NCBI RefSeq assembly: GCF_001514215.1
Contig: NZ_KQ948861.1
Coordinates: 187,860-251,859 of the forward strand
Source: Streptomyces bungoensis
Lineage (GTDB): Bacteria > Actinomycetota > Actinomycetes > Streptomycetales > Streptomycetaceae
Length of the DNA stretch: 64,000 bases
Direction of reading: 5' to 3'
The notes below the pieces were generated by a model. The model did not search any database. It was not told where the DNA came from and saw only the letters and a list, made by a program, of their open reading frames with translations. Positions 8,311-16,077 of the stretch are shown piece by piece. A program made the translations under genes and the position numbers. The first letter of the stretch is position 1; each line of letters begins with the position of its first letter.

Positions 8311-10446
8311 TTACAGCCCGGGGATGAGGGAGATGAGCATGTCGATGATCTTGATGCCGATGAAGGGGGCGATCAGTCCGCCGATGCCGTAGATCCCGAG
8401 GTTGCGCCGCAGCATCCTGTCCGCGCTCATCGGCCGGTACCGCACGCCCTTCAGGGACAGCGGCACCAGCGCGATGATGATCAGCGCGTTGAAGACGACG
8501 GCCGAGAGGATCGCGGAGTCGGGCGAGGACAGGTGCATGATGTTGAGCTTGTCCAGGCCCGGGTAGACCACCGCGAACAGCGCCGGGATGATCGCGAAGT
8601 ACTTGGCGACGTCGTTGGCGATGGAGAACGTGGTCAGCGCACCGCGGGTGATCAGCAGCTGCTTGCCGATCTCGACGATCTCGATCAGCTTCGTCGGGTT
8701 GGAGTCGAGGTCGACCATGTTGCCGGCCTCCTTGGCGGCCGACGTGCCCGTGTTCATCGCCACGCCGACGTCCGCCTGCGCGAGCGCCGGGGCGTCGTTG
8801 GTGCCGTCACCGGTCATCGCGACCAGCTTGCCGCCCGCCTGCTCCCGCTTGATGAGGGCCATCTTGTCCTCGGGAGTGGCCTCGGCGAGGAAGTCGTCGA
8901 CGCCCGCCTCCTCGGCGATCGCCTTCGCGGTCAGCGGGTTGTCTCCCGTGATCATGACGGTCTTGATGCCCATGCGGCGCAGTTCCTCGAACCGCTCCCG
9001 CATGCCGTGCTTGACGACGTCCTTGAGGTGGATGACACCCAGTACGCGGGCGCCCTTGTGGTCGTGCACGGCGACGAGCAGCGGGGTGCCGCCGGCCTCG
9101 GAGATGCGGTTCGCTATCGCGTCCGCGTCCTCGGCGACGGTGCCGCCCGCCTCCTTCACCCAGGCGATGACCGAGGCCGTGGCACCCTTGCGGACCTTGC
9201 GCCTGTCGACGTCGACACCCGACATCCGGGTCTGGGCGGTGAACTCGATCCACTCCGCGTGGGCGAGCTCGCCCTGGTGGCGCTCGCGCAGCCCGTACTT
9301 CTCCTTCGCCAGGACGACGATGGAGCGGCCCTCGGGGGTCTCGTCCGCGAGGGACGACAGCTGTGCGGCGTCGGCCACCTCGGCCTCGGTGGTGCCCTTG
9401 ACGGGGACGAACTCGGCGGCCTGGCGGTTGCCGAGGGTGATGGTGCCGGTCTTGTCCAGCAGCAGCGTGGAGACGTCACCTGCGGCCTCGACCGCGCGGC
9501 CGGACATCGCCAGCACGTTGCGCTGCACCAGGCGGTCCATGCCCGCGATGCCGATCGCGGAGAGCAGGGCGCCGATCGTGGTCGGGATCAGGCAGACCAG
9601 CAGGGCCACCAGCACGACCATCGTCAGGTGGGTGCCCGCGAAGTTCGCGAACGGCGGCAGGGTCGCCACCGCCAGCAGGAAGACGATGGTCAGCGAGGCG
9701 AGCAGGATGTTCAGCGCGATCTCGTTGGGCGTCTTCTGCCGGGCGGCGCCCTCGACCAGGTTGATCATCCGGTCGATGAACGTCTCGCCGGGCTTCGTCG
9801 TGATCTTGATGACGATCCGGTCGGACAGCACCTTCGTACCACCGGTCACCGCGCACCGGTCGCCGCCGGACTCGCGGATCACCGGCGCGGACTCGCCCGT
9901 GATGGCCGACTCGTCCACCGAGGCGACACCCTCGACGACATCACCATCGCCGGGGATGACGTCCCCGGCCTCACAGACCACCAGGTCACCGATGGTCAGC
10001 GCGGTGCCGGGCACCTCCTCCTCGGAGGTGCCGTCAGCGAGCAGCCGGCGCGCGACCGTGTCGGTCTTCGCCTTGCGCAGGGTGTCGGCCTGCGCCTTGC
10101 CCCTGCCCTCGGCGACCGCCTCCGCCAGGTTGGCGAAGAGCACGGTCAGCCACAGCCAGGCGCTGATCGTCCAGCCGAACCAGTCGGTCGGGTCCTTGAA
10201 GGAGAAGACCGTGGTCAGCACCGAGCCGATCCACACCACGAACATCACGGGCGATTTGACCATCACCCGGGGGTCCAGTTTGCGGAAGGCTTCCGGCAGG
10301 GACTTCAGAAGCTGCTTGGGGTCGAAGAGGCCCGCCCCGACACGGCCCTCGCCGGGCTTGTGCCCGGTGGGGACGTCACTGTGCGGCGCCCGGGTGGGAG
10401 TGGCTGTGGACATGGAGTCCTCTGGGTTTTCCGTACGGGTGGTCAT
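8311..10446 (-). CDS. kdpB: Potassium-transporting P-type ATPase subunit KdpB, 711 aa
   Basis: ATP-hydrolysing subunit of the high-affinity KdpFABC pump. It has the P-type signatures in order: AITGESAPV (actuator, including the regulatory Ser of TGES), LLLDKTGTITLGN (phosphorylation Asp near residue 332), MITGDNPLTA and MTGDGTNDAPALAQADVG. The four-plus-three membrane layout is as expected. The start ATG at 10446 overlaps the kdpA stop by 1 nt (TGATG), which supports coupling; a second ATG at 10413 has GAGGA 4 nt upstream and could be the true start. Expression is presumably controlled by KdpDE from the promoter above 12309. Confidence 0.97.
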   Translation of the reverse strand: MTTRTENPEDSMSTATPTRAPHSDVPTGHKPGEGRVGAGLFDPKQLLKSLPEAFRKLDPRVMVKSPVMFVVWIGSVLTTVFSFKDPTDWFGWTISAWLWLTVLFANLAEAVAEGRGKAQADTLRKAKTDTVARRLLADGTSEEEVPGTALTIGDLVVCEAGDVIPGDGDVVEGVASVDESAITGESAPVIRESGGDRCAVTGGTKVLSDRIVIKITTKPGETFIDRMINLVEGAARQKTPNEIALNILLASLTIVFLLAVATLPPFANFAGTHLTMVVLVALLVCLIPTTIGALLSAIGIAGMDRLVQRNVLAMSGRAVEAAGDVSTLLLDKTGTITLGNRQAAEFVPVKGTTEAEVADAAQLSSLADETPEGRSIVVLAKEKYGLRERHQGELAHAEWIEFTAQTRMSGVDVDRRKVRKGATASVIAWVKEAGGTVAEDADAIANRISEAGGTPLLVAVHDHKGARVLGVIHLKDVVKHGMRERFEELRRMGIKTVMITGDNPLTAKAIAEEAGVDDFLAEATPEDKMALIKREQAGGKLVAMTGDGTNDAPALAQADVGVAMNTGTSAAKEAGNMVDLDSNPTKLIEIVEIGKQLLITRGALTTFSIANDVAKYFAIIPALFAVVYPGLDKLNIMHLSSPDSAILSAVVFNALIIIALVPLSLKGVRYRPMSADRMLRRNLGIYGIGGLIAPFIGIKIIDMLISLIPGL

Positions 10447-12137
10447 CACGCCAGTCCCTCCGCGAGCGGGCCCAGTGCGAGGGCCGGGAAGTAGGTGAGA
10501 CCGGTGATGATCAGAATGGCGCCGACCAGCAGGCCGGTGAACAGCGGCTTCTCGGTGCGCAGGGTGCCGGCCGTGACCGGGACCGGTGTCTGTTCGGCGA
10601 GCGAGCCCGCCAGCGCCAGGACGAAGACCATGGGCAGGAAGCGGCCCAGCAGCATCGCGAGCCCGGTCATGGTGTTGAACCAGTCGGTGTTCGCGTTCAG
10701 CCCGGCGAAGGCAGACCCGTTGTTGTTCGACGCGGAGGTGAAGGCGTACAGCACTTCGGAGAAGCCGTGCGCGCCGGAGTTGAGTATCGAGTGCGGCGGG
10801 GTCGGCAACGCCATCGAGGCCGCGGTGAACACCAGGACCAGCGCCGGTGTGATCAGGATGTACGCCGCGGCGAGCTTCATCTCCCGGCCGCCGATCTTCT
10901 TGCCCAGGTACTCGGGCGTACGGCCCACCATCAGACCGGCGATGAACACCGCGATGACCGCCATGATCAACATGCCGTACAGACCCGAGCCGGTACCACC
11001 GGGCGCGATCTCGCCCAGCATCATGCCGAGCATGGTGATACCGCCGCCCAGTCCGGTGAACGAGGAGTGGAAGGAGTCCACCGCACCGGTCGAGGTCAGC
11101 GTCGTGGACACTGCGAAGATCGACGACGCGCCGACACCGAACCGCGTCTCCTTGCCCTCCATCGCGCCGCCCGCGGCCTGGAGCGCCGGGCCGTGGTGGG
11201 CGAACTCGGTCCACGCCATCAGCGCGACGAAGCCCAGCCAGATGGTGAACATCGTGGCGAGGATCGCGTAACCCTGCTTCACCGAGCCGACCATCACGCC
11301 GAAGGTGCGGGTCAGCGAGAACGGGATGACCAGGATCAGGAAGATCTCGAAGAGGTTGGTGAAGGGCGTCGGGTTCTCGAAGGGGTGGGCGGAGTTGGCG
11401 TTGAAGTAACCGCCCCCATTGGTGCCCAGCTCCTTGATCGCCTCCTGCGAGGCCACCGCGCCGCCGTTCCACTGCTGCGAGCCGCCCATGAACCGGCCGA
11501 CCTCGTGGATGCCGGAGAAGTTCTGGATCGCACCGCAGGCCACCAGGATCACCGCGGCGACCACCGCACCCGGCACCAGGATGCGCAGCGTGCCGCGCAC
11601 CAGGTCGGCCCAGAAGTTACCCAGCTCGCCGGTGCGCGACCGGGCGAAACCACGGACGAGAGCGACCGCTACGGCGATACCCACCGCGGCGGACACGAAG
11701 TTCTGCACGGCCAGACCGGCGGTCTGCACGACGTGACCCATGGTCTGCTCGCCGTAGTACGACTGCCAGTTGGTGTTCGTCACGAACGACACGGCCGTGT
11801 TGAACGACTGTGCCGGGTTCACCGACGAGAAGTGCATCGAACCGGGCAGCACGCCCTGTAGACGCTGGAGCAGGTAGAGGAACAGGACGCTGACGGCGGA
11901 GAAGGCCAGCACACCGCGCAGATACGCGGGCCAGCTCATCTCGGTGTCAGGGTCGGCACCGATGACCTTGTAGATCCACTTCTCCACCCGCAGGTGCTTC
12001 TTCGAGGAGTAGACCCCGGCCATGTAGGTGCCGACGGGGACGTAGGCGAGCGCCAGCGCGCCTATGAGGGCGAGCAACTGGAGGACGCCGGCGAGGACGG
12101 GACTCATGTGGCCCGCTGCGGAGGCAGCCGATGTCAC
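10446..12137 (-). CDS. kdpA: Potassium-transporting ATPase channel subunit KdpA, 563 aa
   Basis: K+-binding and translocating subunit, a member of the superfamily of K+ transporters. The selectivity-filter loop GTNGGGYFNANSAHPFENP is intact, and ten or so membrane helices are visible. The start is a GTG at 12137, with GGAGAGG 8 nt upstream; those bases are also the last codons of kdpF. Two nucleotides separate it from the kdpF stop, and the stop overlaps kdpB. Selected family motifs such as NPAQSFNTAVSFVTNTNWQ are conserved, so the pump should be functional. Confidence 0.97.
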   Translation of the reverse strand: MTSAASAAGHMSPVLAGVLQLLALIGALALAYVPVGTYMAGVYSSKKHLRVEKWIYKVIGADPDTEMSWPAYLRGVLAFSAVSVLFLYLLQRLQGVLPGSMHFSSVNPAQSFNTAVSFVTNTNWQSYYGEQTMGHVVQTAGLAVQNFVSAAVGIAVAVALVRGFARSRTGELGNFWADLVRGTLRILVPGAVVAAVILVACGAIQNFSGIHEVGRFMGGSQQWNGGAVASQEAIKELGTNGGGYFNANSAHPFENPTPFTNLFEIFLILVIPFSLTRTFGVMVGSVKQGYAILATMFTIWLGFVALMAWTEFAHHGPALQAAGGAMEGKETRFGVGASSIFAVSTTLTSTGAVDSFHSSFTGLGGGITMLGMMLGEIAPGGTGSGLYGMLIMAVIAVFIAGLMVGRTPEYLGKKIGGREMKLAAAYILITPALVLVFTAASMALPTPPHSILNSGAHGFSEVLYAFTSASNNNGSAFAGLNANTDWFNTMTGLAMLLGRFLPMVFVLALAGSLAEQTPVPVTAGTLRTEKPLFTGLLVGAILIITGLTYFPALALGPLAEGLA

Positions 12138-12139
12138 AG

Positions 12140-12229
12140 TCAGAACCTCTCCGGGAAGATCAGGGCGAGGACGAGATAGCCCAGCAGGGCGACGGCCACG
12201 ACCAGGCCGACGATGTTCTCGGCGGTCAC
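12140..12229 (-). CDS. kdpF: KdpF stabilising membrane peptide, 29 aa
   Basis: Single-span peptide TAENIVGLVVAVALLGYLVL followed by ALIFPERF, ending 2 nt before kdpA. The final LIFPERF is the standard KdpF ending. KdpF binds the KdpA/KdpB interface and stabilises the pump. It starts at a GTG whose GTGA overlaps the stop of the preceding 27-aa peptide. It is short enough to be missed by automatic annotation, but position and sequence make the call secure. Confidence 0.9.
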   Translation of the reverse strand: MTAENIVGLVVAVALLGYLVLALIFPERF

Positions 12230-12309
12230 AGCTTCGTCACCCCCTTGGCGACAAGGGCCACCAGCGCGAAACCCGCGAGCACGGTGAAGACGAAGGCCAG
12301 ATCGGCCAT
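12226..12309 (-). CDS. Unnamed 27-aa membrane peptide at the head of the kdp operon
   Basis: The ATG at 12309 with AGGAG 6 nt upstream begins MADLAFVFTVLAGFALVALV, then AKGVTKL, and stops inside a GTGA overlap with kdpF. It is one hydrophobic helix with a positively charged C-terminus (AKGVTK), so the C-terminus is probably cytoplasmic. Good ribosome site, tight overlap and codon use argue that it is translated. It is not KdpF, which follows. I infer an accessory role in the Kdp pump or its assembly; no function is established from the sequence. Confidence 0.75.
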   Translation of the reverse strand: MADLAFVFTVLAGFALVALVAKGVTKL

Positions 12310-12383
12310 CGCGAACTCCTGAAGTGAGGTTCGATGAATCGGACGATTAGAGGAAAGCGCCTCTCTGGCCGGAATCCGTCACC

Positions 12384-12434
12384 GTTGACGGCTCTCATAC
12401 GGCTGCGCCGACACCTTTGACGGGACCCTTACGA
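12384..12434. promoter_or_regulatory. Putative KdpE boxes in the kdp promoter region
   Basis: Two direct repeats with 11-bp period: TTGACG (12385) with ATACGG (half site 12397), and TTGACG (12417) with TTACGA (12429). They lie 75-125 nt upstream of the first kdp ORF, as expected for an activator site. On the plus strand they read away from kdp, toward the 3' end of the permease gene; all other features fit kdp regulation. Confidence 0.55.
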
Positions 12435-12484
12435 CCCCTGATCCGTACCGGTCAGTAGTCAGCTGAGACGGTCGGTGACCCACC

Positions 12485-14326
12485 TCACAGCCGGAAGCGC
12501 AAGCGGCAGATCACCGCGTCCGTCTCCCGTCGCACGGCGTGCGCGACGACCGCGCCCCGCTGGTTCTGCAGCAACCGCTGCCACAGCCGCTCCGGTTCCG
12601 CCTCCGGGATCAGCACGGTGACCCGGGTGCCGGGCTCGGCGGCGGCCACCTCGCGGACGTACGCGGCGATGGGGCGGCCCAGGCTGCGCCGCCCCCAGGA
12701 CAGCCGCACCAGCTCCACCCCCGGATCCCACTCCTCCCAAGCGCGCTCCAGCGCGTGCAGCGCGGCGCGGTCCTCGGGGTCCGGGTGGGTGACGGTCACT
12801 GCGCGGACCTCGTCACCGAGAGAGCCGGCCGCGGTCAGCGCCTCCGAAGCGAGCCGGGACAGCGAGGAGACCGGGACGATCACCAACGAGCGCTCGCGGT
12901 GCGGGGCCTGGGGTACGCGGCCGAGGCCGAGCCGCTCGCCGATCCGGCCGTAGGCATGGTGCACGCTCTCGAAGACCACCACGAGCAGTGGCAGAGTGAT
13001 CGCGATCAGCCACGCCCCCTCGGTGAACTTGCTCGCCGTGACGACGACCGTCGCGACACCGGTGAGGACCGCGCCGAAGCCGTTGAGCAGCGCCTTGCCG
13101 CGCCAGCCCCTGCCCCTCTCCAGACGCCAGTGCCGGACCATGCCGACCTGGGCGATCGTGAAGCCGACGAAGACACCGATGGCGAACATCGGCACCAGGG
13201 TGTTGGTGTCGCCGCCGGAGAAGACCAGCAGCGCGGCCGAGACCACCGCGAGGGCCAGGACGCCGTGCCGGTGGACCTGGCGGTCGGCCTTCAGGGCGAA
13301 GACATGGGGTGCGTAGTTGTCGCGGGCGAGCAGCTTCAGCAGCACCGGCAGCCCGCCGAAGGACGTGTTCGCCGACAGCGCCAGCAGGATCATCGTCGCG
13401 AACTGGATGACGTAGAAAGCCCGGTTGTGGCCGAGCGAGGCGTCCGCGAGCTGGGCCAGGACCGTGACGCCCGCGACCGGCTGGAGGTGGAAGCGGCCGA
13501 TCAGCACCGCCAGCCCGATCAGCATCAGACCGAGTACGGCGCCCAGGGCGACCTCCGCCCGCTGGGCCCGCCGGACGCGGGGGACGCGGAAGGAGGGGAC
13601 GGCGTTGGCGATGGCCTCGACGCCGGTCAGCGCAGCACATCCGGAGGCGAAAGCTTTCAGCAGAAGCAGCGCCCCCACCGACGAGGTGTTGTCCGCGAGG
13701 ACCGAGGCATGCCCCGCCGCCGTCGCGGTGCTCACCGGATGGGACCGGAACAGGCCGACGACGATCAGTACGAAGATCGAGCCGACGAAGACGACGGTGG
13801 GCACGATGAACGCCTTGGCGGACTCCACGATCCCGCGCAGATTGACGCACGTGATCAGTACGAGCACCGCCAGGCACAGCCACAGCCGGTCGCCGTACAG
13901 GGCGGGGAAGGCGGAGGTCAGCGCCGCCACCCCCGCGGTCACCGCGACGGCGACGTTGAGCACGTAGTCCAGCACCAGCGAGGCGGCGGCCGCCAGGCTC
14001 GTCCGCGCACCCAGGTGCGTCTTCGCCACCGCGTAGGAGCCGCCGCCGTCCGGGAAGGCCGCGATCACCTGCCGGTAGGAGGCCACGAGCACCGCGAGCA
14101 GGGCGGCGATGGCCAGGGTCACCGGCATGGTGAACCCCAGTCCGTGCGCACCGGCGGCGGCGAGCACGAGGACGATCGCCTCGGGGCCGTAGGCCACCGA
14201 CGCCATCGCGTCCAGCGACAGCGCCGCGAGCCCGGTGACCGCGGTCAGCCGGTGGCGTTCGCCGGTATCAGGGGGCTCGTCACCGGCCGGGACGGCATCC
14301 GGATGCTCGGTGGTCAGGACGGACAT
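12485..14326 (-). CDS. APC-superfamily permease, KimA-like, 613 aa
   Basis: Membrane transporter with about twelve helices (residues 30-470) and a cytoplasmic C-terminal domain of about 140 residues, the layout of the KimA (YdaO) K+/H+ symporters. The first helix region AALSLDAMASVAYGPEAIVL resembles the LSSVAYGPE motif of that group, and PDGGGSYAVAK matches the APC family. The start ATG 14326 has AAGGAG 7 nt upstream. It lies directly beyond the kdp promoter and is divergent from a small membrane protein, with a putative KdpE box between, so K+ import is the most likely role; amino-acid transport cannot be excluded. In Firmicutes KimA is inhibited by c-di-AMP; I see no riboswitch here. Confidence 0.8.
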   Translation of the reverse strand: MSVLTTEHPDAVPAGDEPPDTGERHRLTAVTGLAALSLDAMASVAYGPEAIVLVLAAAGAHGLGFTMPVTLAIAALLAVLVASYRQVIAAFPDGGGSYAVAKTHLGARTSLAAAASLVLDYVLNVAVAVTAGVAALTSAFPALYGDRLWLCLAVLVLITCVNLRGIVESAKAFIVPTVVFVGSIFVLIVVGLFRSHPVSTATAAGHASVLADNTSSVGALLLLKAFASGCAALTGVEAIANAVPSFRVPRVRRAQRAEVALGAVLGLMLIGLAVLIGRFHLQPVAGVTVLAQLADASLGHNRAFYVIQFATMILLALSANTSFGGLPVLLKLLARDNYAPHVFALKADRQVHRHGVLALAVVSAALLVFSGGDTNTLVPMFAIGVFVGFTIAQVGMVRHWRLERGRGWRGKALLNGFGAVLTGVATVVVTASKFTEGAWLIAITLPLLVVVFESVHHAYGRIGERLGLGRVPQAPHRERSLVIVPVSSLSRLASEALTAAGSLGDEVRAVTVTHPDPEDRAALHALERAWEEWDPGVELVRLSWGRRSLGRPIAAYVREVAAAEPGTRVTVLIPEAEPERLWQRLLQNQRGAVVAHAVRRETDAVICRLRFRL

Positions 14327-14450
14327 GGGCGCGCTCCTTCTTCCTTCCGCGACGCACAAGGTTCAGGCGCGCGGGTGCACCCAGGTTCTGACCGTTTCCG
14401 GCCTCATCCGGCCCTTCCTTGCGACATCTTCGCGCCCAACCTGCTGACCT

Positions 14451-14472
14451 TGACAGGACCTTGACGGGCATC
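14451..14472 (+). promoter_or_regulatory. Putative KdpE box between permease and small membrane protein
   Basis: CTTGACAGGACCTTGACGGG: TTGAC at 14451 and TTGAC at 14462, an exact 11-bp period. It lies between divergent genes, 60 nt upstream of the ATG at 14533 and 125 nt from that at 14326. This is the cleanest copy of the motif. One half could serve as a -35 element for the plus-strand gene. Confidence 0.6.
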
Positions 14473-14532
14473 ACCGTCAGAGCCGTATCAAGGTCCGCCG
14501 AACCTCATCCCCAGGTCACTACCGTCGACGCC

Positions 14533-15054
14533 ATGGGACGCCCTGACGCATCAGGTGAGGCGGCGAACGACCGCGAGTGGGCACAGCAGTTGTGGAGCGC
14601 CGTACGCTGCGCCGCCGTTCTGCCGGCCCTGCTGCTCCTGGTCGACTGGGGCACCGGCCGGATCGCCTGGTGGCGCACCGGTCTGTGGTGCGCACTCGCC
14701 GGGCTGCTCTTCGTGGTTCTGTATCCCGCCCGCGTGTCCGCCGGCGGGAACTGGGTGGCCTCGCGCCGGCTGGGGCGCGAGCAGCGGGTCCGGACGGACC
14801 TGCTGGTGTCGGTTCGTTGCCTGGAGGGCATCTCTCCACGACTTCTGCTGCGGGACGCCCGGGGTGGCCGGGTCGAGATCGACCCCGAGGTCCTGGTACG
14901 CACCCCTCAGCTGTGGCTCCGCCTCGACGAGGGCGCACACAAGGCGACGGCCGACGGCCTGCTGCTGTGCGGGCAGACCGCACTGCGCCGTCTCTCCGCC
15001 CGCATGGACCACGAGACGGCGCGGGCCGTGTTCAAGGCATCCGGACTGGAGTAG
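14533..15054 (+). CDS. Small two-TM protein with PH-like domain (paralogue A), 173 aa
   Basis: Two hydrophobic helices (about residues 22-37 and 45-62) are followed by a soluble domain beginning VSAGGNWVASRR and containing the strand pattern LLLRDARGGRVEIDPEVLVR, then a helix ending ETARAVFKASGLE. The layout resembles bacterial PH-domain membrane proteins, which is an inference. It is clearly homologous to the protein at 20045-20563: both share LVDW..G, RVSAG.GW, LVLRD..G.R.E.DP.VL and ASGL at the end. Each copy sits beside an APC permease and a KdpE-like box, so I infer an accessory or regulatory subunit of the permease. A weak stem-loop (15090-15120) follows the stop. Confidence 0.7.
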   Translation: MGRPDASGEAANDREWAQQLWSAVRCAAVLPALLLLVDWGTGRIAWWRTGLWCALAGLLFVVLYPARVSAGGNWVASRRLGREQRVRTDLLVSVRCLEGISPRLLLRDARGGRVEIDPEVLVRTPQLWLRLDEGAHKATADGLLLCGQTALRRLSARMDHETARAVFKASGLE

Positions 15055-15273
15055 AGACCGCTGATCGGTCCCTGCGGTTCCCCGGATGCGGCTGGACGCC
15101 CGTCGTGAGGATGTCCAGCCCCCGCCGGGTTGCGGCCAGGATTACCCGGCCACTGACGAAAGGTCGGCGAGCGTGGCCAAGTCGGTTGCCTGCGACGGAG
15201 TTTGCGGGGTCGGACGACAGCGCGGTGGACCTCGCCCTCGACATCACCTCCGCAGTCTTGGCTGCCCTGCCCG

Positions 15274-16077
15274 TCACCCGCGCACCGGTCCCGCCGTGTC
15301 CAGCGCCGCCCCTGTCTGGTCGGCCAGGATGACCGCGACCAGGCGGGCCTGCAGCGACGGCACGGGGCCTGGTCCGGGGGTGAGCAGGAAGCGGCCGAGG
15401 TAGTGGCCGTTGCCGTACGCCCGAAGTTCGATCTCGCCCTCGGGCCAGCCGTCGGTGTCCGGATTCCAGGTGCGCCGTCCCGCCGTCACGCTGCCGTCCT
15501 TCTCCAGACGCGGGGGCCGGCCCAGGAGCGAGCCGTACTCGAAGCGGCAGGCGCGCAGGCCCAGGAGGTCGGTCAGCTCGGTCCGGACGTGGTCGACCAC
15601 GGTGTCCGCCGAGTTGACGGACTGGACGAGGTCGGCCGTGCGGTGGATGCGCGCCAGGTGAGCCGCGTCCGTCACCGTCATGACCTCCAGACGGCGCGCC
15701 CGGGCCGCGAGTTGAGAGACGATCAAGCCGACGGCCATCAGGAGCACCGCCGTCCCGATGTCGGCGGATGCGGTGATGTCGAAGGTCTCGTACGGCCGGG
15801 TGAGGAAGAAGTCGAACCATGCGGCCGCCGACAGCGCGGCGACCACGCCTGCCGTACGACTGCCCAGCGCGGCCACGGCGACGACCACCACGACGAGAAT
15901 CAGGGCGGCGTTCGTGTGCGACACACCCGTACGGAACGGGACGAGTGCGAGGGACACCAGGAGCGGTGCGGCCAGGCCGGCCGTGAGGGCGAGCCGGTCA
16001 CGCAGCGACCAGGTCCGGGGAGTGGCGCGCTTCCCCGCTCCGCGGCGCAGCTTCCAGGTTCCGGTCACCATGCTCAT
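15274..16077 (-). CDS. DUF4118 membrane protein with GAF-like tail (detached KdpD sensor part), 267 aa
   Basis: Four membrane helices in residues 30-135 form a DUF4118 domain, the membrane unit of KdpD; the phrase AAWFDFFLTRPYETFDI is the characteristic DUF4118 signature. After a coiled stretch (QLAARARRLEV) comes a GAF-like domain (about 160-265). There is no kinase. The start ATG overlaps the stop of the upstream KdpD-like kinase (TGATG), with AGGAGGT 5 nt before it, so the two proteins are made together. That kinase lacks precisely these parts, which suggests that the two polypeptides form one split sensor. Confidence 0.85.
   Translation of the reverse strand: MSMVTGTWKLRRGAGKRATPRTWSLRDRLALTAGLAAPLLVSLALVPFRTGVSHTNAALILVVVVVAVAALGSRTAGVVAALSAAAWFDFFLTRPYETFDITASADIGTAVLLMAVGLIVSQLAARARRLEVMTVTDAAHLARIHRTADLVQSVNSADTVVDHVRTELTDLLGLRACRFEYGSLLGRPPRLEKDGSVTAGRRTWNPDTDGWPEGEIELRAYGNGHYLGRFLLTPGPGPVPSLQARLVAVILADQTGAALDTAGPVRG

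Noticed and set aside
14327..14532. c-di-AMP (ydaO-type) riboswitch in front of the KimA-like permease
   Set aside because: The 5' region is only about 200 nt, shared with a divergent gene, and I could not find the conserved riboswitch core.
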